Below are positions 44,143 to 57,893 of a stretch of DNA of 64,000 nt, one piece after another (the stretch's first letter is position 1; each line of letters begins with the position of its first letter). Source of the DNA: Platanthera guangdongensis (taxonomy: Eukaryota; Streptophyta; Magnoliopsida; Asparagales; Orchidaceae); contig CM077166.1 in NCBI GenBank assembly GCA_039583875.1, positions 77,664,564 to 77,728,563 of the forward strand. The letters run 5' to 3'. Made by a program: the position numbers and the translations under genes. The notes under the pieces are model-generated. The model searched no databases, was not told the origin of the DNA, and worked only from the letters and a program-made list of their open reading frames with translations.

Positions 44143-46551
44143 GTTTTAGTTTATTCCCGGAGTGCTGAGGAGCATGCCTAGCACTTGCGGTTAGTTTTGT
44201 CTATTTTGAGAGAGCATAAGTTTTATGCAAAGTTGAGTAAATGCGAGTTTTGGCTACCTCAGGATTCCTTTTTGGATCATGCTGTGAATAAGGACGAAAT
44301 TTCTGTTGATCCAGAAAAAATAACTATCGTAATGGGTTGGAAAAGTCCTACCACACCCAAAGAGATAAGAAGCTTCCTAGGATTGGCAGACTATTATAGA
44401 AGGTTTTTGGAAAGATTTTCTACGATATCTGCGCCATTGACTAAGCTTATGCAGAAGAACGCAGCGTTTGTTTTGAGTGATAAGTGCGATGGAGCTTTTC
44501 AGGAATTAAAAAAGAGATTGTGCACTACTCTAGTGTTGACTTTGCCTACCGAAGGATTGGAGTATGTTGTTTATATGGATACACCACACGTCAAGCTTGG
44601 ATGTGTCTTGATGCAAGAGGGCAAGATAATTGCGTATGAGTCAAGGCAATTAAAGATACATGAAAGGAACTACCCCACTCATGATATAGAGTTTGCAGTA
44701 GTAATTTATGCCTTGAAGTTGTCGAGACATCCTTTGTTTGTAGCGTTGTGCAAGATTTACATGAAACATAAGTGTTTGAAGTACGTCTTCACTCAAAAGG
44801 AATTAAATTTGCTCCAGTGTATACGGTTAGAATATGTTGCGGATTACGATGTCGAGATCTAATATCATCTGGGCAAAGGCAATGTGCTAGTCGATGCCTT
44901 GAGTAAAAAGACCGCGTAGATCTTTAATATTTCGGTGGAATATTTGGTGGAAAAGTTTCTGTTAATGGGTATCTCGGTCGAAAGTAGTGACTCACCAAGC
45001 AGCTTGGAAGTAGCAGAGCCTTCATGGATTAGCTTACAAGGTTGCATCAAAGCGACAATCCTGATTTGCAGCACCTTCGCAATAGAACTGAGAAAAAGGA
45101 ATTACCAGACTTTTCAATTGATGATGCAGGTACTTTGAAGTACCACAGTAGATATTGTATCCCCACAGTTGAGGATATTCGAGCTAAGTTGTGCAATGAG
45201 GTGCATGGTTCTAGTGTTGCCTACCACCCTAGTTCTACTAAGATGTATAGAGATTTGAAATAGATCATTTGGTGGTATGAAATGAATAATGATATAACCA
45301 AGTTTGTGTCTGAGTGTTTCACCTGCAAGCGCATGAAAGCAGATCATGGATGGCCTGGTGGCAAGTTGACGCCCTTGGAGATTCCAAGTTGGAAGTGGGA
45401 GAGTATTTTGATGGATTTTATTACTGGTTTGACGAGATCTCCCCGATGACATGATTTAGTGTGAGTCATAGTTGACAGACTAATGAAGTGTGATCACTGC
45501 CATTCAAGATTGATTACTCCATGAAGAAAATAGAAGAGTTATAATTGGATGAGGTCATCAGACTACATGGAGTGCCTGTTAGTATTGTGTTAGATCGAGA
45601 TTCCATGTTTACATCTTATTTTTCGAAGAGTTTACAAGAAGGGTTGGGTATCGACATCAGATATTCAACCGCTTATCATCCGCATACCAATGGTCAGATG
45701 GAGAGAGTTAATTAATCAGATTGTGGAAGACATGATAAGATATTACATCTTGGACCACGGAGGAGAATGGGACTAGTGGCTGAGATTGATGGAATTCGCC
45801 TACAATAATAGTTATCAGGACAGCTGGCAGATGGCCATGTTTGAGGCTTTGTATTGGAGACGTTGCAGAACTCTCTTGTTTTGGGCTGAAGTTGGTGAAG
45901 GATCGTTGTTGAGTCCAAAAGCTTTGGAAGTGATCAATACTTATGTGACGCATATTTGAGAGAAGCTTAGAATAGATCAGGAGCGTATGAGAAGAACGCT
46001 AATCGGAGAAGTATTGATCGGGAATTTACAGTTGGAGACATGGTTTTTCTCAAGGTTTCTCCGATGGCTAGTGCTAAGAGGTTTCGAACTACAAGTTGGA
46101 TCCCAGGCATGTGGGACCTTTCCAAGTGGTTGAACGCATCAGAGTGTCAGATTATAGGCTGAATTTGCCCGCAAATTTTCCTGGTGTGCACAATGTGATT
46201 AATGTGAGCCAGTTGCTGAAATATGTGCTTATTGACCGACATGTTCTTGATTCGGTGCACCAGTTGAAGCCTAAACTTTCTTACGTTGAGATGCCTGTTT
46301 GCATTCTGGATACTCAAGATCAGGTGTTGTGAAGGAAGACAATAACCATGGTCAAAGTTTTGCGGCAAAACCAAGATGTGGAGAGCGCGACTTGGGAGTT
46401 GGTGTCAGCTATGAGGGAGGCTCATCCTTATTTGTTCTCCTAAATTCTTTTGGCTAAGTGTTTTTATTTTATAACCCTTGCTTATTTTACTCTTTAGTAT
46501 ATTCTATTGTGTATCAAGTTTCGGGACGAAACTTCCTTTTAGGGGAATGGC
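44143..46551 (+). pseudogene. GypC RT end, RNase H, integrase and chromodomain-like tail
   Basis: After CopB the frame resumes VLVYSRSAEEHA, then [40 protein letters not shown], RNase H ([44 protein letters not shown] with the usual TDHK changed), the HHCC region and MDFITGL-like integrase text crossed by many stops, and finally DPRHVGPFQVVERI (GPY/F), NVINVSQLLKYV and MVKVLRQNQDVESATWELV. Heavily decayed; the RNase H Asp in YTDHK appears replaced. It ends just before the tract TTAGGGGAATGGC at 46539-46551. Confidence 0.88.
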
Positions 46552-46988
46552 TGTAACACCCCTGATTTTTTTTTATGTTTATTTTAATTCTTTTAATGGC
46601 ATATTTTTGACGTCAGAGCATAATGTTGATGCGTAGTTAATAGGTACCATTACTGGTGCGTGATTTTTGCTCATTTTGTATCTGAGGTTTTGACTTATAA
46701 TATTAGCATGACTAATTTCTAGAGTGTTTTTTGAGATATCCCTTGCGAGCGAGGTTTGTTTTGGAACTCCGTAAAGCCTTTTTTGGATAGTTGGTGTTTT
46801 GGACATCAGGGAGTTTTTACCTGAGTTTGGTTTGTCGGATTTTGATTTCGACTTCGCCGTTGGATTTGTAGTATCGATATTTAGCTTCGGTGCAAATTTT
46901 GTGAAAATCCGAGTTGATTGGATTACTGATAGTTTGGACATTTAAGTGTTAATAATAATATTATATTATATTATTAATATATTATAAG

Positions 46989-46996
46989 TATAAATA
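46989..46996 (+). promoter_or_regulatory. Putative GypC TATA box
   Basis: TATAAATA about 440 bp into the LTR, followed by a transcribed-leader-like segment. Confidence 0.55.
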
Positions 46997-47469
46997 GCCT
47001 TACGATTTGACGAAAACCCTATTCATCGTCTTCTTCCAATGTCGTTGCGCTATTTTGCGAAAGAGAAGAACGACAAACATTTCTAGGCTTGTGGTCATTG
47101 ATTGCAGGAGCTTTGCTGCTCGAAATCATCATCAGAGGGTAGATTCGAATTGCTCTCACTGAGATCTATGTGTATGCAGTGTGTTTTTCCCATTTCTTAA
47201 AATTTTGGACATTAGGTATTCGGTTTTGACCCTCTTTTCCTCGAAAAGTTTTAGGAAGTGTAGACAAGGTGTTTTTGCGTCTGGATCCTTGAGGAAGGGA
47301 GCTTGTGTGGCCGAATTTCTGGAGTTAGAGGCAAATTGTGATTTCTTCCCCTTCCTAAGTCTTTTTTTGTGTGTTTTCTTATTATTTTCTTCTCCCCCCC
47401 CCCCTTAGGATTAGGAGTAGTGTAGGGATCGGCCAAGTTCGATCTACTGAATAGTGTAAAATTCCCAGT

Positions 47470-48350
47470 CAAGAAAAGGTAGGATTCATCATATATTATT
47501 GTTAGTCCAGGTTAACCCATCGAGTTTATGATAGTTTGTCTAAGTAGGATTCTTCGAGTATATGACAATTAGTCTAGGTAATTCCGTCGTATATGACAGT
47601 CTAAGTATAGACAAATTCGTTGAATATGACCTTTAGCTTAGGTTTAAAAAAAATTCATCGAGTTTGGTGGGGTTAACCTGATTGAAATTCGTCAAGTATG
47701 GTCTGGGATTAAGTCAAATTCATCGAATAGTTAAAGAGTTGAGTGAAGTCAAATTCGTCGAGTAATCCCGACGAATTCGCTGAGTATTATCCTTTGGCGT
47801 TGAGTATAGTCTTAGCATTGAGTGATCTTTATGACTAAGACAAATTCGTCGATTATTCATGACGAATTCTTTGAGTATTAGTCTCGGCATTGAGTGATTC
47901 TGCATTAGTTGAGTATTAGGCATTGAGTTCATCGAGTTATAGGCTTGGCGTTGAGTTATATTGCTTTGGCGTCGAGAGCGTCGAGTGTCGGCGAGGCTAA
48001 GTCAAAAGCATCATGTAATCTCGACGAATTCGTCGAGTATTGTCAGTTGGCATCGAGAGAGTCGAGTGAAGGCGTTAAGTGAAATAAAATCGTGGAATTA
48101 AGACCAAGCGCTGAGTGGACTCAGCGAGGCATCGGGTATACTTGACGAATTTCCATGGACTTAGTTAATTTTTTCGATTCGTCAAGTATCAAGGTAATTA
48201 TGTTGAATCATTGAGTATCGTTAAGACAATTGATTTTGTCAAGTATAGTTCGTCATATATCTACTGTATTCGTCGAGTATACTCGACGAATCAGTATGGA
48301 CGTAGTTTTGTTCGCTGAATTAAGTCTAATTCATCGAGTTTGGGCCTTAG
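47470..48350 (+). repeat. ATTCGTCGAGTA/TACTCGACGAAT array in GypC LTR
   Basis: About twenty degenerate copies of AATTCGTCGAGTA and its complement CGACGAATT, for example AATTCGTCGAGTAATCCCGA then CGAATTCG. Unlike the other families here, the array is downstream of the TATA box and so possibly transcribed. Confidence 0.75.
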
Positions 48351-48515
48351 GTTAAATTTCAGGATTTTCTTCCTTCTTGTCATTGGAGAACCCCGGTGTT
48401 TTGATTGGGGGTTTTATAGGTATTTATGGATTTTTAGGCGTGGCTCATGGTTGGCAGTGGATAAAGGACCACCAACATAGTGTCGGCCTGTGAATCATTA
48501 CACTTAGTGGTTGTT

Positions 48516-48740
48516 GATGTTTTCTCATAGATTGTTGGGTTGTGTTGGACTTTGTTTCCACCACCATTGTGCCTTTTTGAGATGTTTGGACTGTTGGGTT
48601 ATGTTGGACCTTGCTGCCACCACCACTGTGCCTTTTGAGATGTTTGGACTATTGGGTTGTGTTGGACCTTGTTGCCATAACTGCAGTGCCTTCTCGAGAT
48701 GTTTGGGTATGTTAGTTCGTGTTGGACATTGTGGCCACCA
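48516..48740 (+). repeat. 58-60 bp tandem repeat in GypC LTR
   Basis: Three to four units beginning TTGGGTTGTGTTGGAC and containing TTGCCACCACCA and TGAGATGTTTGG. A 90-codon frame across it is a repeat artefact. Confidence 0.75.
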
Positions 48741-50579
48741 ACTCAGAATTGCTTTTATCGCTGTTAATGATTCACGTGTTTAGAGTTGTTTAGTCTCTTT
48801 TATTACTATTGTATAGACATATGTTAGATGCTTGCCTTTGCAGATTTTATCGAAGCATGGCTTCATTCTGCACTTAGTGTAACTTCTCTTACTCTACTAT
48901 TGAGAATTCTACCTTACTTGTTATAGTTTGACTTATTAGCTGAGGTTTGTCAGCCATTCCTGTGGTTGGGGTTGGTAACCCCTTTTGCTTTCTTTTGATT
49001 ATTATCTATTGTTGATTTTATTTGCCACTTGTATATTTTGTTGAGGTATTCTTCTCTTTGGAATGTCTCAGGTTTAGAGCAATAGCCGGTTGAGCGGCTA
49101 GGTTTGGTGGTTGCTGATTTTCTGCTGTTGTTGCAGACGTCTTTACCTCACTAGTGTGAGGTAGTATTGTTGTTCTGTTGTTAGTTCAGACATACTTATT
49201 TTTCCCGTTGGTGGGTTCGTGTCAGGTTATTGATGCCCACCGGAGTTTTTATATTATTAAGATATTTGCTAGCTGTTTAGTCTTTTTTATGACTGGTTGG
49301 CTTTACTTACTCTCTGGGAAGGTTTTATGCTAGAATTGCATGTTAGTTATTTTTAAAGTATAAAAGTATCATTTTGAATATTCCCTTTATAGCATAAACC
49401 AAATTCACTATATTTTAACTAACGTAAAAGCTATTTATATACTTATATTAAATCTAGAGGTATGCATATCATGAGTTGTCCTGTTGGGATGTGAATGCTC
49501 ATATAGGATATTAAACCATATAAATAATGTATTTTCCGCAGCGTATATTCATATTTCCACTTGTGGACTAGTTGATCCACTGAGCCGAGGGATACATCCA
49601 TTAAAACTTAACTTAAATTATAGCTTTCTTCATAACTAACTTGAAGATTTCATATAAAGTGTTAAGTTCGAGTTCTTGCCTGAGCGCCTGCAGTTATCCC
49701 CTGCATGTCGTGGCATCATGACATGTATTTTCTCTTACTCTGATATATTGTTTAAATGCAGAGAAAATACGGGTTGTGATAAGGGATCATAGGAAAAGCA
49801 CTTCCGGGACTTATCAATTCCTTAGAAGGAGGCATATATCATGGAGTAGTAAGAAACAGAATTGTGTATCTATCGCAACCGATGAATCAGAGTATATATC
49901 TGCAGAAAGTTATTGCGCACAAGTTTTGTGGATCAGAAATCTAAGATTATAATCTAAAGCTGAAGGATATTTTGATGTTCTGCGACTCATCCATTGTTAT
50001 AGCTATTACAAACAATCACTACAAGAAAACTCACTTTTAGTGATGAAAAATTTGTGACAAAATATATTTACTCACTAAAAGCACCTATTTAGTGACAAAA
50101 TATAGTTTGTCACTAAAGACACGTCTTTAGTGACTAAATAGTTATTTGGCAACTGACGACATATTTTTAGTGATGAAATATACATTCCGTTAGTAAAGTA
50201 CATTTTCTAAAGTATTTAATGATCAAAAATAATGTAGTAACTAAATTATTTATTTAGTGACCAAAACAATTAGTCACTAATCGTCAAAATTTTCGAGTTT
50301 ATTTAAAAAAAACCATTTATTCTCCCAATTATTTATTTATTGCTCATAAAAATTCTCGTTTCTTAATAAATCATCATTAAAAGTAATACAACACGCGTCA
50401 TCCAATATTTTCAGAGCTTCGTTGATGTTGGTGGAGCTGACAGATGAGGTGGGATTCTGTGAGAGAACAAATGATAAAAAGGAGTTGACGTGAGAATAAT
50501 CTGGCGCGATCTGAGAGGCAATGTATAGTGGTTTTCGGCTTAGGAATAATTGGCAGTTGACGGTGTGAGACTCGTGAAA

Positions 50580-50949
<370 letters not shown>

Positions 50950-51978
50950 ACGAAGTTTGATAGCAACAAGAAGGGCAAGTAGATCTTCCGTGGGCCATGA
51001 GATGTTGGGCATGCTTCTCAATTGGACTGTCATTCTCACAAAATATATAGAATGTGCATTTAAATGTGTTAAGAATGCATATTCATAGATTTTTTTTCAT
51101 TTTAGATATTTATTCATGTATTCAGTTTAATTATTGTTGAAAACATTATTATTTTGTATTGAGGGGTTTGAGCTACCTCCCACCCTTCTTTTTGTCTATT
51201 AATAAAATAACTTATGTTGAACAAATTTTTGTTTGTGATTGTGTATTTAATTTATTCTATTGTTTGAATTTTATGTAATAGCAAAAAGAAATAATTATAT
51301 GGTATTTTTTGGAGAAATTAAATATAATTTAGTGACAAAAGTTGTTATATTGTGTTGTCTCTTTAGCAATCACATATTTTTTCATTAGTTTTATTTAGTG
51401 ACTGAGAATTCATTTGGTCAACCAAAATATATTTAGTGACCGAATCAACTTGGTCACTAGAAGTTCATTTAGTGACCAAACCAATTTGGTCACAGAAACA
51501 TCATGTAGTGACTGATTCAATTTGGTCACTAACACTTTATTTGGTGATCAAATCAATTTGGTCACCAAACCTACTGTTTATGACGATAATTATTTTGGTC
51601 ACTAAATATGTACAATTAGTGACAAAACACTTTTTGTTCATTAAATGCATTTAGTGGCGGGCATTCGTGACCAGTTAGTGAAGAACAAGATTGGGTCACT
51701 AAATGTCATTAGTGATCAAAATATAACTTTTAGTGAGGAAAAATTTTGCCACTACAAGTCAATTTTCTACTAGTGAATCCAATCTCTTACAGCCAGACAA
51801 AGCACATCGAGATACGGTATCATTTCATCCGGGAGTATGTGGATAATAAGGACATTAATCTTAGCTATGTCCCGATGGATAAGCAAATTGTAGACATTTT
51901 CACGAACCCGTTGGATGAGGCCAAGTTCAATTTCTTCAAAATGAAACTTGATATGCTCAATAAGGAATCATGAAAAGT

Positions 51979-52348
51979 TCAAGAAATCTGCCCAAGTTTA
52001 GAAATTCAACTTCTCAAGAACTCAAGTATTCGTGAAATTAGTCGAAAGCGCTCGTGTAATTTCGATAAATTTGTCGAGACATCTCATGACATTTCTATAA
52101 GTCAGAACTTCTTCATATATCATTTCGACAAATCTGGCGAGTTCTCCTATATCATTTTGATAAATCTGTCGAATTCTCTCATGTCATTTCGATGAATTTC
52201 TGTCACTCGGGAATTTTTGATAACTTTTATATATTAGATCTGAAGAGTCAAAAATTACAAAGGTACACGCCTATATATCTTCTAAACGTTAATACTATAT
52301 AAATTATCTTAAGGGTTTCCCGTATTTCACACAATTCATTGAGACTTC
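51979..52348 (+). other. CopC spacer after pol
   Basis: About 370 bp with several TTCGATAAATTTGTCGA-like inverted motifs, related to those in the CopC LTR. No ORF. Confidence 0.5.
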
Positions 52349-54741
52349 ATGGAAGCTCCCTCCGATTCAACTCCCAACAGCAAACCAAACTTTCTCCAGA
52401 CGATTCACCTTTGTTCCCATCAGTGTCCCCCAAAGGCTCCGGAAATCTGCAGGTCGATGGCAAACTAGTACGAACTGGATTTGCCACTACTTCTAATGAA
52501 TTTTGGAATGTAATCCTCATGCTAGAAATGGATAGTATGTCATTCATTCTCGAGCATACGTGTAGGGTCATCGACAGAGAAGTATTAGAATTCTTCAGGA
52601 ATGAAAAGATAAGGCATAAAGGTACCATGATTAAGACCAAGGTCAAAAATAAGGTAATTCGACTGAAGGCCAATTCACTTAACCAATTCGTGCGGCTGCT
52701 AGTGGCTGAGGAAGAAGATTTGCTTGAAGAAGGATATTTACACAGAACTCTCTCTTTTTATGGTTTATCTAGAAGGACAACTTCAATTCGTAGAAAAGTA
52801 ATGAATGACGAGGAAATGCTCTTATCTGACATAATTGGAAAAGTTATACTACACAAAGTTGGGTCACACGACTATCTATGCAGTGACATGTTAAAGCTCT
52901 TAGCAGTTGTTATTTGCAGGAAAAGGCTGGATTGGGGAGTGGTTCTATTTGATAAGAACAAGGAGAGTCTCAATGCACCAAACTGTGGAAGGATTCTTAC
53001 ATTATATCTGAATCAAGTTGACAAGAATGAGTTTGATATGTCCTCTGGAATGCCCATACATCATATGAATAAGATAGATTCCTCCATCTTCAGTAGATGA
53101 GAGAGAAGAATTCCCAAGCTAGGTGGGATAAGAGAAGTTATAGAAGAGGAAGAGTTTGTTGATGAATAAAGAATCAAGTCTCCAACCCCCAATAAAGAAC
53201 CTGAGAACTTTGGTGCAGCTGCTGAGGGGGAGAACCTCACTTTAGTGAATGTTGAAAGTCTGTTGGACCTTTCTAATCATGTTCCAATCAGTGCAGATGT
53301 TGTAGAGACAGTGGTTCAAGAAAATGTTCAGGCTGATGATGTTCAAGATGATGTTGTTGATGTTGTTGTTGATGAAAGTGTTCCTATTAAGAAGGAACCT
53401 ATTACAGAGGCTGAGGGGGAGCTATTAGTACTCTCTCCCCAAGAGGACTTAGGAGTTGATAGAGTTCCTGCTGAGGGGGCGAAGATGGATATGCTCTCTG
53501 AATAAGTTCTAGAAAATGTGATTGTTCTTGCAGAAGAGTTTGAAGATGAGGTAGTAGTGCTATATGGAGAGGTTAGACAAGATGTGGTAATACCTCCTAT
53601 CCAAGAGCCTATGGTACTACACCTGGTGCTCAAGGATCATTCTTATCTAGGTGTAGCATCTTCAAGAAGTTTTCAAACCAATCCAGTAAGCTTTGATGTT
53701 CCAAGATCTGAGGGTGAGAGCGACCCTCCCACAGATAGTTCATTGTTAAAGTACATAGAAACCATGCTAGCCAAGCAAAAAAGATCACTTTGACTCTTCT
53801 CTGAAACAAGTTTATGGTAAGGTGGTTTAAGTAAAAAAGGATCTGAACAGTGGATTAGCTTAAATGAAACACAATGTGGGCAAGTTTAGACCTACTTGAA
53901 TTAATGGTTGACATAAGGTGGCAAGGCCAAAAATCATTCAATTAAGAGCATTGGACATGTATACAATGAGACAGTTCAACTTTCTAAATCGCATGATGCA
54001 ATGATACATTCCCATGATGTGAGCATGCATCATATTTATATGCAGATGGGAATCTACAAAGCAGATATCATCCAGACCCTCATTTCAGAAGTCAGAAAGG
54101 GGGAGGGAAGACTACCGATAAGGATGAGTGAGCTTACTAAGGAGGTGTACAAGCAAATGCAGAGTGCCCATACTTATACATAGAGGAACATTAAGTGGCT
54201 ACATGAAGAATTAACAGGAAAAGTTCCAGATCAAGCTCCACCTGTTGATATTGAACAACCTGTTGTAGGTGGAGAATTTTATGCTGAAGGAGAAGAGTTC
54301 TTTAATCAGCAGCCTAAAGGGGGAGAGTATGCACCTCCTGGCATATATCAGCAAGTTTGGTCTGATGTTGATGAGGAGGAGGTAGAGATCCTTGGAGAAT
54401 CATCTCAACATCCTCAGAAGAGAAGAAGATATAGGGAAGGTCCCTCTGCTAGGAGTTCTGAACCAAACAGTGAGATCAAAGAATATGCTGAAATATGGAG
54501 TCCAATTTCAAAAGGAATTATCTTGGACACTTATAATATTATTGATCTAATGAATGAAGATCCAAGGATTTATTATAGCAAAGATAAATGGGATAAACAT
54601 GAAGTTTCTAATATAAAGAGGAGGATACACTTCAGAAAGCGCGGAAGAGAAAATCATGATGCTACTCCTCCTCTGAAGTATTATCACAAACCATATGCTT
54701 ATTTTGACAGACAAAATGAAAAGAACAAGGGTCAGAATTAA
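52349..54741 (+). pseudogene. CopC env-position ORF region, broken
   Basis: Between RNase H and the 3' LTR, where SIRE-type elements carry an env-like ORF. A possible start is ATG at 52349 (MEAPSDSTPNSKPNF); after an early shift a 250-codon frame contains EFWNVILMLEMDSMSFILEH, KNKVIRLKANSLNQFVRLLV and ICRKRLDWGVVLFDKNKES. Beyond 53100 open frames of 60-90 codons follow, acidic and Val/Glu-rich with GAEGE(L/N) repeats, then basic DKWDKHEVSNIKRRIHFRKR to a stop at 54739-54741. I see no clear signal peptide or membrane segment. The N-terminal part resembles the widespread plant transposon-associated ORF of unknown function rather than a known envelope. Role unproven. Confidence 0.5.
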
Positions 54742-54938
54742 TGGACTTTTATTTCTAACTTTGTGAAATATAGTGAGAACAGTGAATGAATAAAAGTTTT
54801 TTTATATAGATATTAATATTTTGATGATTTATTTCTTCTTGCAATTCACAATGCCTTTTTTTATATTTTATATTAATGATTATTCTCTATGCAATTCAGC
54901 TTAGTATTTTGGTTCTGACTTCTTTAAATATGGTAGAT

Positions 54939-56439
54939 TGTTGGGTATTATATCCACAATGGCCTTGATTTGAAGAAGTCTCCCTTGAACTAAGACGAAT
55001 TGAGATTGTATTTGATGTTGTATTTTATTTATGTACTTGCATGACTTTAATTACTAAGTACAAATCAATGTCAGATTACCATGGGTAATAAAATACAGGA
55101 CTATGCAATGTAATTTCTCATTGTGTAGGACATAGTGTTGACTCATGTGTAATCTCTCTATTGGGGTGTACTTCATCTCCAAGTGCAATAGAATATTTAA
55201 GGAAGGGCTGCTTGCTGAGTTCAGTATAGTCAGAATTTTCCTAAGTAAAATTCATCAAATACTCACTTGAAGACTCATGTCATTCATTGAGACCTCACGT
55301 GAGCACTCGTGTAATTCATTGAGTTTACTTGAGAAGTTTCTAAAAGTCGAAAATCATTTTCTATTTTGGCTAAGTAAAATTTGTTGAATGATCTGTTGAT
55401 CTCTCATGAATACTCGACAAATTCATCGAGTACTCTCCAAAGGTCACGTGAACACTTAACAAAAGTTTTATTCTGATTCATTTTTAGCCAAGTCTTTTTC
55501 GTTGAATGGACTCGAGTAATTCGTCGAGTGATTGAGTAATTTGTCGAGTGATTGAGTAATTCGTCGAGTATTCTGGAGATGTCACGTGAAGACTCGACGA
55601 ATGGAATTAACAGATTTTTAATTTGAATTATATGACGGCTTTCCTTTAAGGCACCAGCCATGTATAGTACACGTGGAGCTCCGTCCTGAAGTGTCCTTCT
55701 AGACGTTAGGAGAGGAATCTAAATATATAGTTAAGGGTTAAATTCATAGAACCCAAATCGTGACTATGCCAGTAATTTTGCAAATTCTTTATGTCAGCTA
55801 TTTCAAGTTCGTGCAAGAAATTTCTCGTCGCTGACCTCTCAAAATCACAATTCCTCTTGAAGAAAGTTTTGACCAGATCTCTACTCTCAAATTCTCCAAG
55901 AATTTCTCAAATATCTAGTCGATTCTCAAATCAGATCAAGTTTTCAAGTCTTCTCCTTCGACGTTTATTTCAACATTTTCATTCCAACAAGGAAGAGGAT
56001 TGATTATCTTAGATCTAAAGAAGATTGTTATTGCAATCTATTTTATTTTGTAAAAACCATTTTTATAACTCTTGTAGGAAGTTCCACTTTTTTGTCTTGT
56101 AGATCCTAATTTAGAGGATGAAGCGTAGGAGAGTTTGTTTTTTGAGTTTTTGTAGGAGACATTTTCTCCGAACTTGTAGGAGTTGAAGACTCCAAGGTGT
56201 AAGATTTGTTGAAATCTGAGATTGGTGAAGTTGCCAAGTATAGCTCGAAGTGTTAGATGTGCAAGGCAGTAAAGTGGACATACCCATTATGGGGAGCCAT
56301 TATACATCTATGTGTCTCTGTTGTGTGATGTCTATTATTCTGTGTGCTTATTTTTGAAGTATTTTAATTCCGCTTAAAGACATAAAATTCACCTATTCAC
56401 CCCGTCTAGGTGATTTAGGTAGACAACTAGATACTTTCA
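54939..56439 (+). repeat. CopC 3' LTR (1501 bp)
   Basis: Starts TGTTGGGTATTATATCC and ends with TTCACCCCGTCTAGGTGATT and ACTTTCA, the SIRE-type LTR termini. Palindrome array at 55240-55610, TATA-like AATATATAG at 55722-55730, GTAGGAG-rich leader at 56080-56200. The preceding polypurine tract has decayed to ATATGGTAGAT. Confidence 0.85.
55240..55610 (+). repeat. TCGTCGAGTA array in CopC U3
   Basis: About ten copies of AATTCGTCGAGT or its complement ACTCGACGAATG with ACGTGA words between, upstream of the TATA-like box. The core is the same as in the GypC LTR array although the elements belong to different superfamilies. Confidence 0.75.
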
Positions 56440-57893
56440 CCCTCATTACTCGCTTAGAAGGTTCATTATGAATAATTTAATCTCAATTAAGACAAATTCC
56501 TAATGCCTTGGACCACAGGGGACACTCCCAATTGATACTACCCAAAATCCTAAAGGGGACAACCAACATTGTAAATCTATCACTTTGCATAGTGGAAAGA
56601 ATTACTAAGTTACCTGATAAATTAACAAGCTACGAAGAATGAGGTAGAAAAATATTTGGTGAACGTTAATCCTTCTAACATTGACGATGACCTAAAACAA
56701 AATGGTGACAAAAATGAAGATGAAATATAAGTACTAGGGAGAAGAAGGTAGAACCTAGTGTTGAAACAATTAAAAAGAAAGAGAATGCAATATTCTACCC
56801 ACCCCCGCCATTTTCTCAAAGACTAAGAAAAATTAAACTGAACCAGCAATTTAAAAATTTCATAGAAATTTTTAAAAAATTATAAATAAATTTCCCTTTT
56901 GTTGAAGCTCTAGAACAAATACCAAGTTATGTAAAGATTATGAAAGATATTCTCTCTAAGAAAAGAAAATTTGGAGTAAATGTAATGGTAGCACTTAATC
57001 AAGTGTGCAGTGCCATACTTCAGAAAAGACTACCACCCAAATTAAAAGATCCAGGAAGTTTTACCATACCGGGCTCCATAAGATATCAATTTGAAGGTAA
57101 TGCTTTATGTTATTTAGGAGCGAGTATCAACTTAATGCCTCTATCAATATATAGGAAGTTGTAGTTGGGAGATATTTCAAAAACCATATATAACCTTACA
57201 ATTATTTGATAGAACACTCACATTTCTAAATAGGATTGTAGAAGATGTGTTGGCCAAAGTACACAAATTCATTTTTCCAATGGATTTTGTAGTTTTGGAT
57301 ATGGAAGAGGATAGCAAGGTTCCCATTATCATAGGAAGACCATTCCTAGCGATTGAAAAAACTTTAATTGATGTTCAAATGGATAATTGACCATAAGAGT
57401 AAATGAAGAACATGTAACATTTAATGTACTCAAAGCTAAGAAATTTCCTCAAAGAGAGGAGGATAACATGGAAGTGGTTAATAACATATCTATATGTGAT
57501 TATAATTTGAATAATAAATTTGAAGAGTGAGATGACATGTTAGCCCTAATATTAACTAATGAGGAGTTACTCAATGATGAAGATGAGATTTAGGAGTGCT
57601 TACAAGTATTTGAGAAGCAAACTATCTATTACTCGTTGATGAAGATGTGATTCAATATGCTTGAGAAATCCTTAGTAGTTAAGCCTTCTATTATTGATCC
57701 ACCAACTCTAGAATTAAAACCCATTCCTAAACATCTTACGTATGTCAACCTAATAGAGAATAACACACTACCGATTTTATCAATTCAAAATTTTAACCTG
57801 AACAACAACAAAATTTGATTGAACTACTAAAGCAATATAAATTGGTCATAGGTTGGACTGTAGCGGATATTCGAGAAATTAGCCCCTCGTTAT
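56440..57893 (+). pseudogene. Athila-like gypsy protease relic
   Basis: The frame at 56940-57164 reads KRKFGVNVMVALNQVCSAIL, KLKDPGSFTIPGSI and LCYLGASINLMPLSIYRKL, the protease region of Athila-type Ty3/gypsy elements (with LCDLGASIN usual, so the Asp is Tyr here). Downstream, with many stops, come PIIIGRPFLAIEKTLIDVQM-like text, RVNEEHVTFNVL and finally GWTVADIREISPSLL of early RT. It is the target into which CopC (left) and CopD (right) inserted. Very old. Confidence 0.85.

Larger units (their letters stand above)
46552..49781 (+). repeat. GypC 3' LTR (about 3230 bp)
   Basis: Starts TGTAACACCCC after the polypurine tract and ends GGGTTGTGATA, the reverse of the GypA LTR ends with one change in the terminal CA. 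TATAAATA at 46989-46996, a CAATGTCGTTGCGC leader, a TCGTCGA array at 47470-48350 and a 58-60 bp tandem repeat at 48516-48740. The next base starts CopC RNase H text, so GypC was inserted in CopC. Confidence 0.85.

Noticed and set aside
48511..48783. His/Cys-rich 90-codon frame resembling a zinc protein
   Set aside because: It is the translation of a 58-60 bp tandem repeat inside the GypC LTR.
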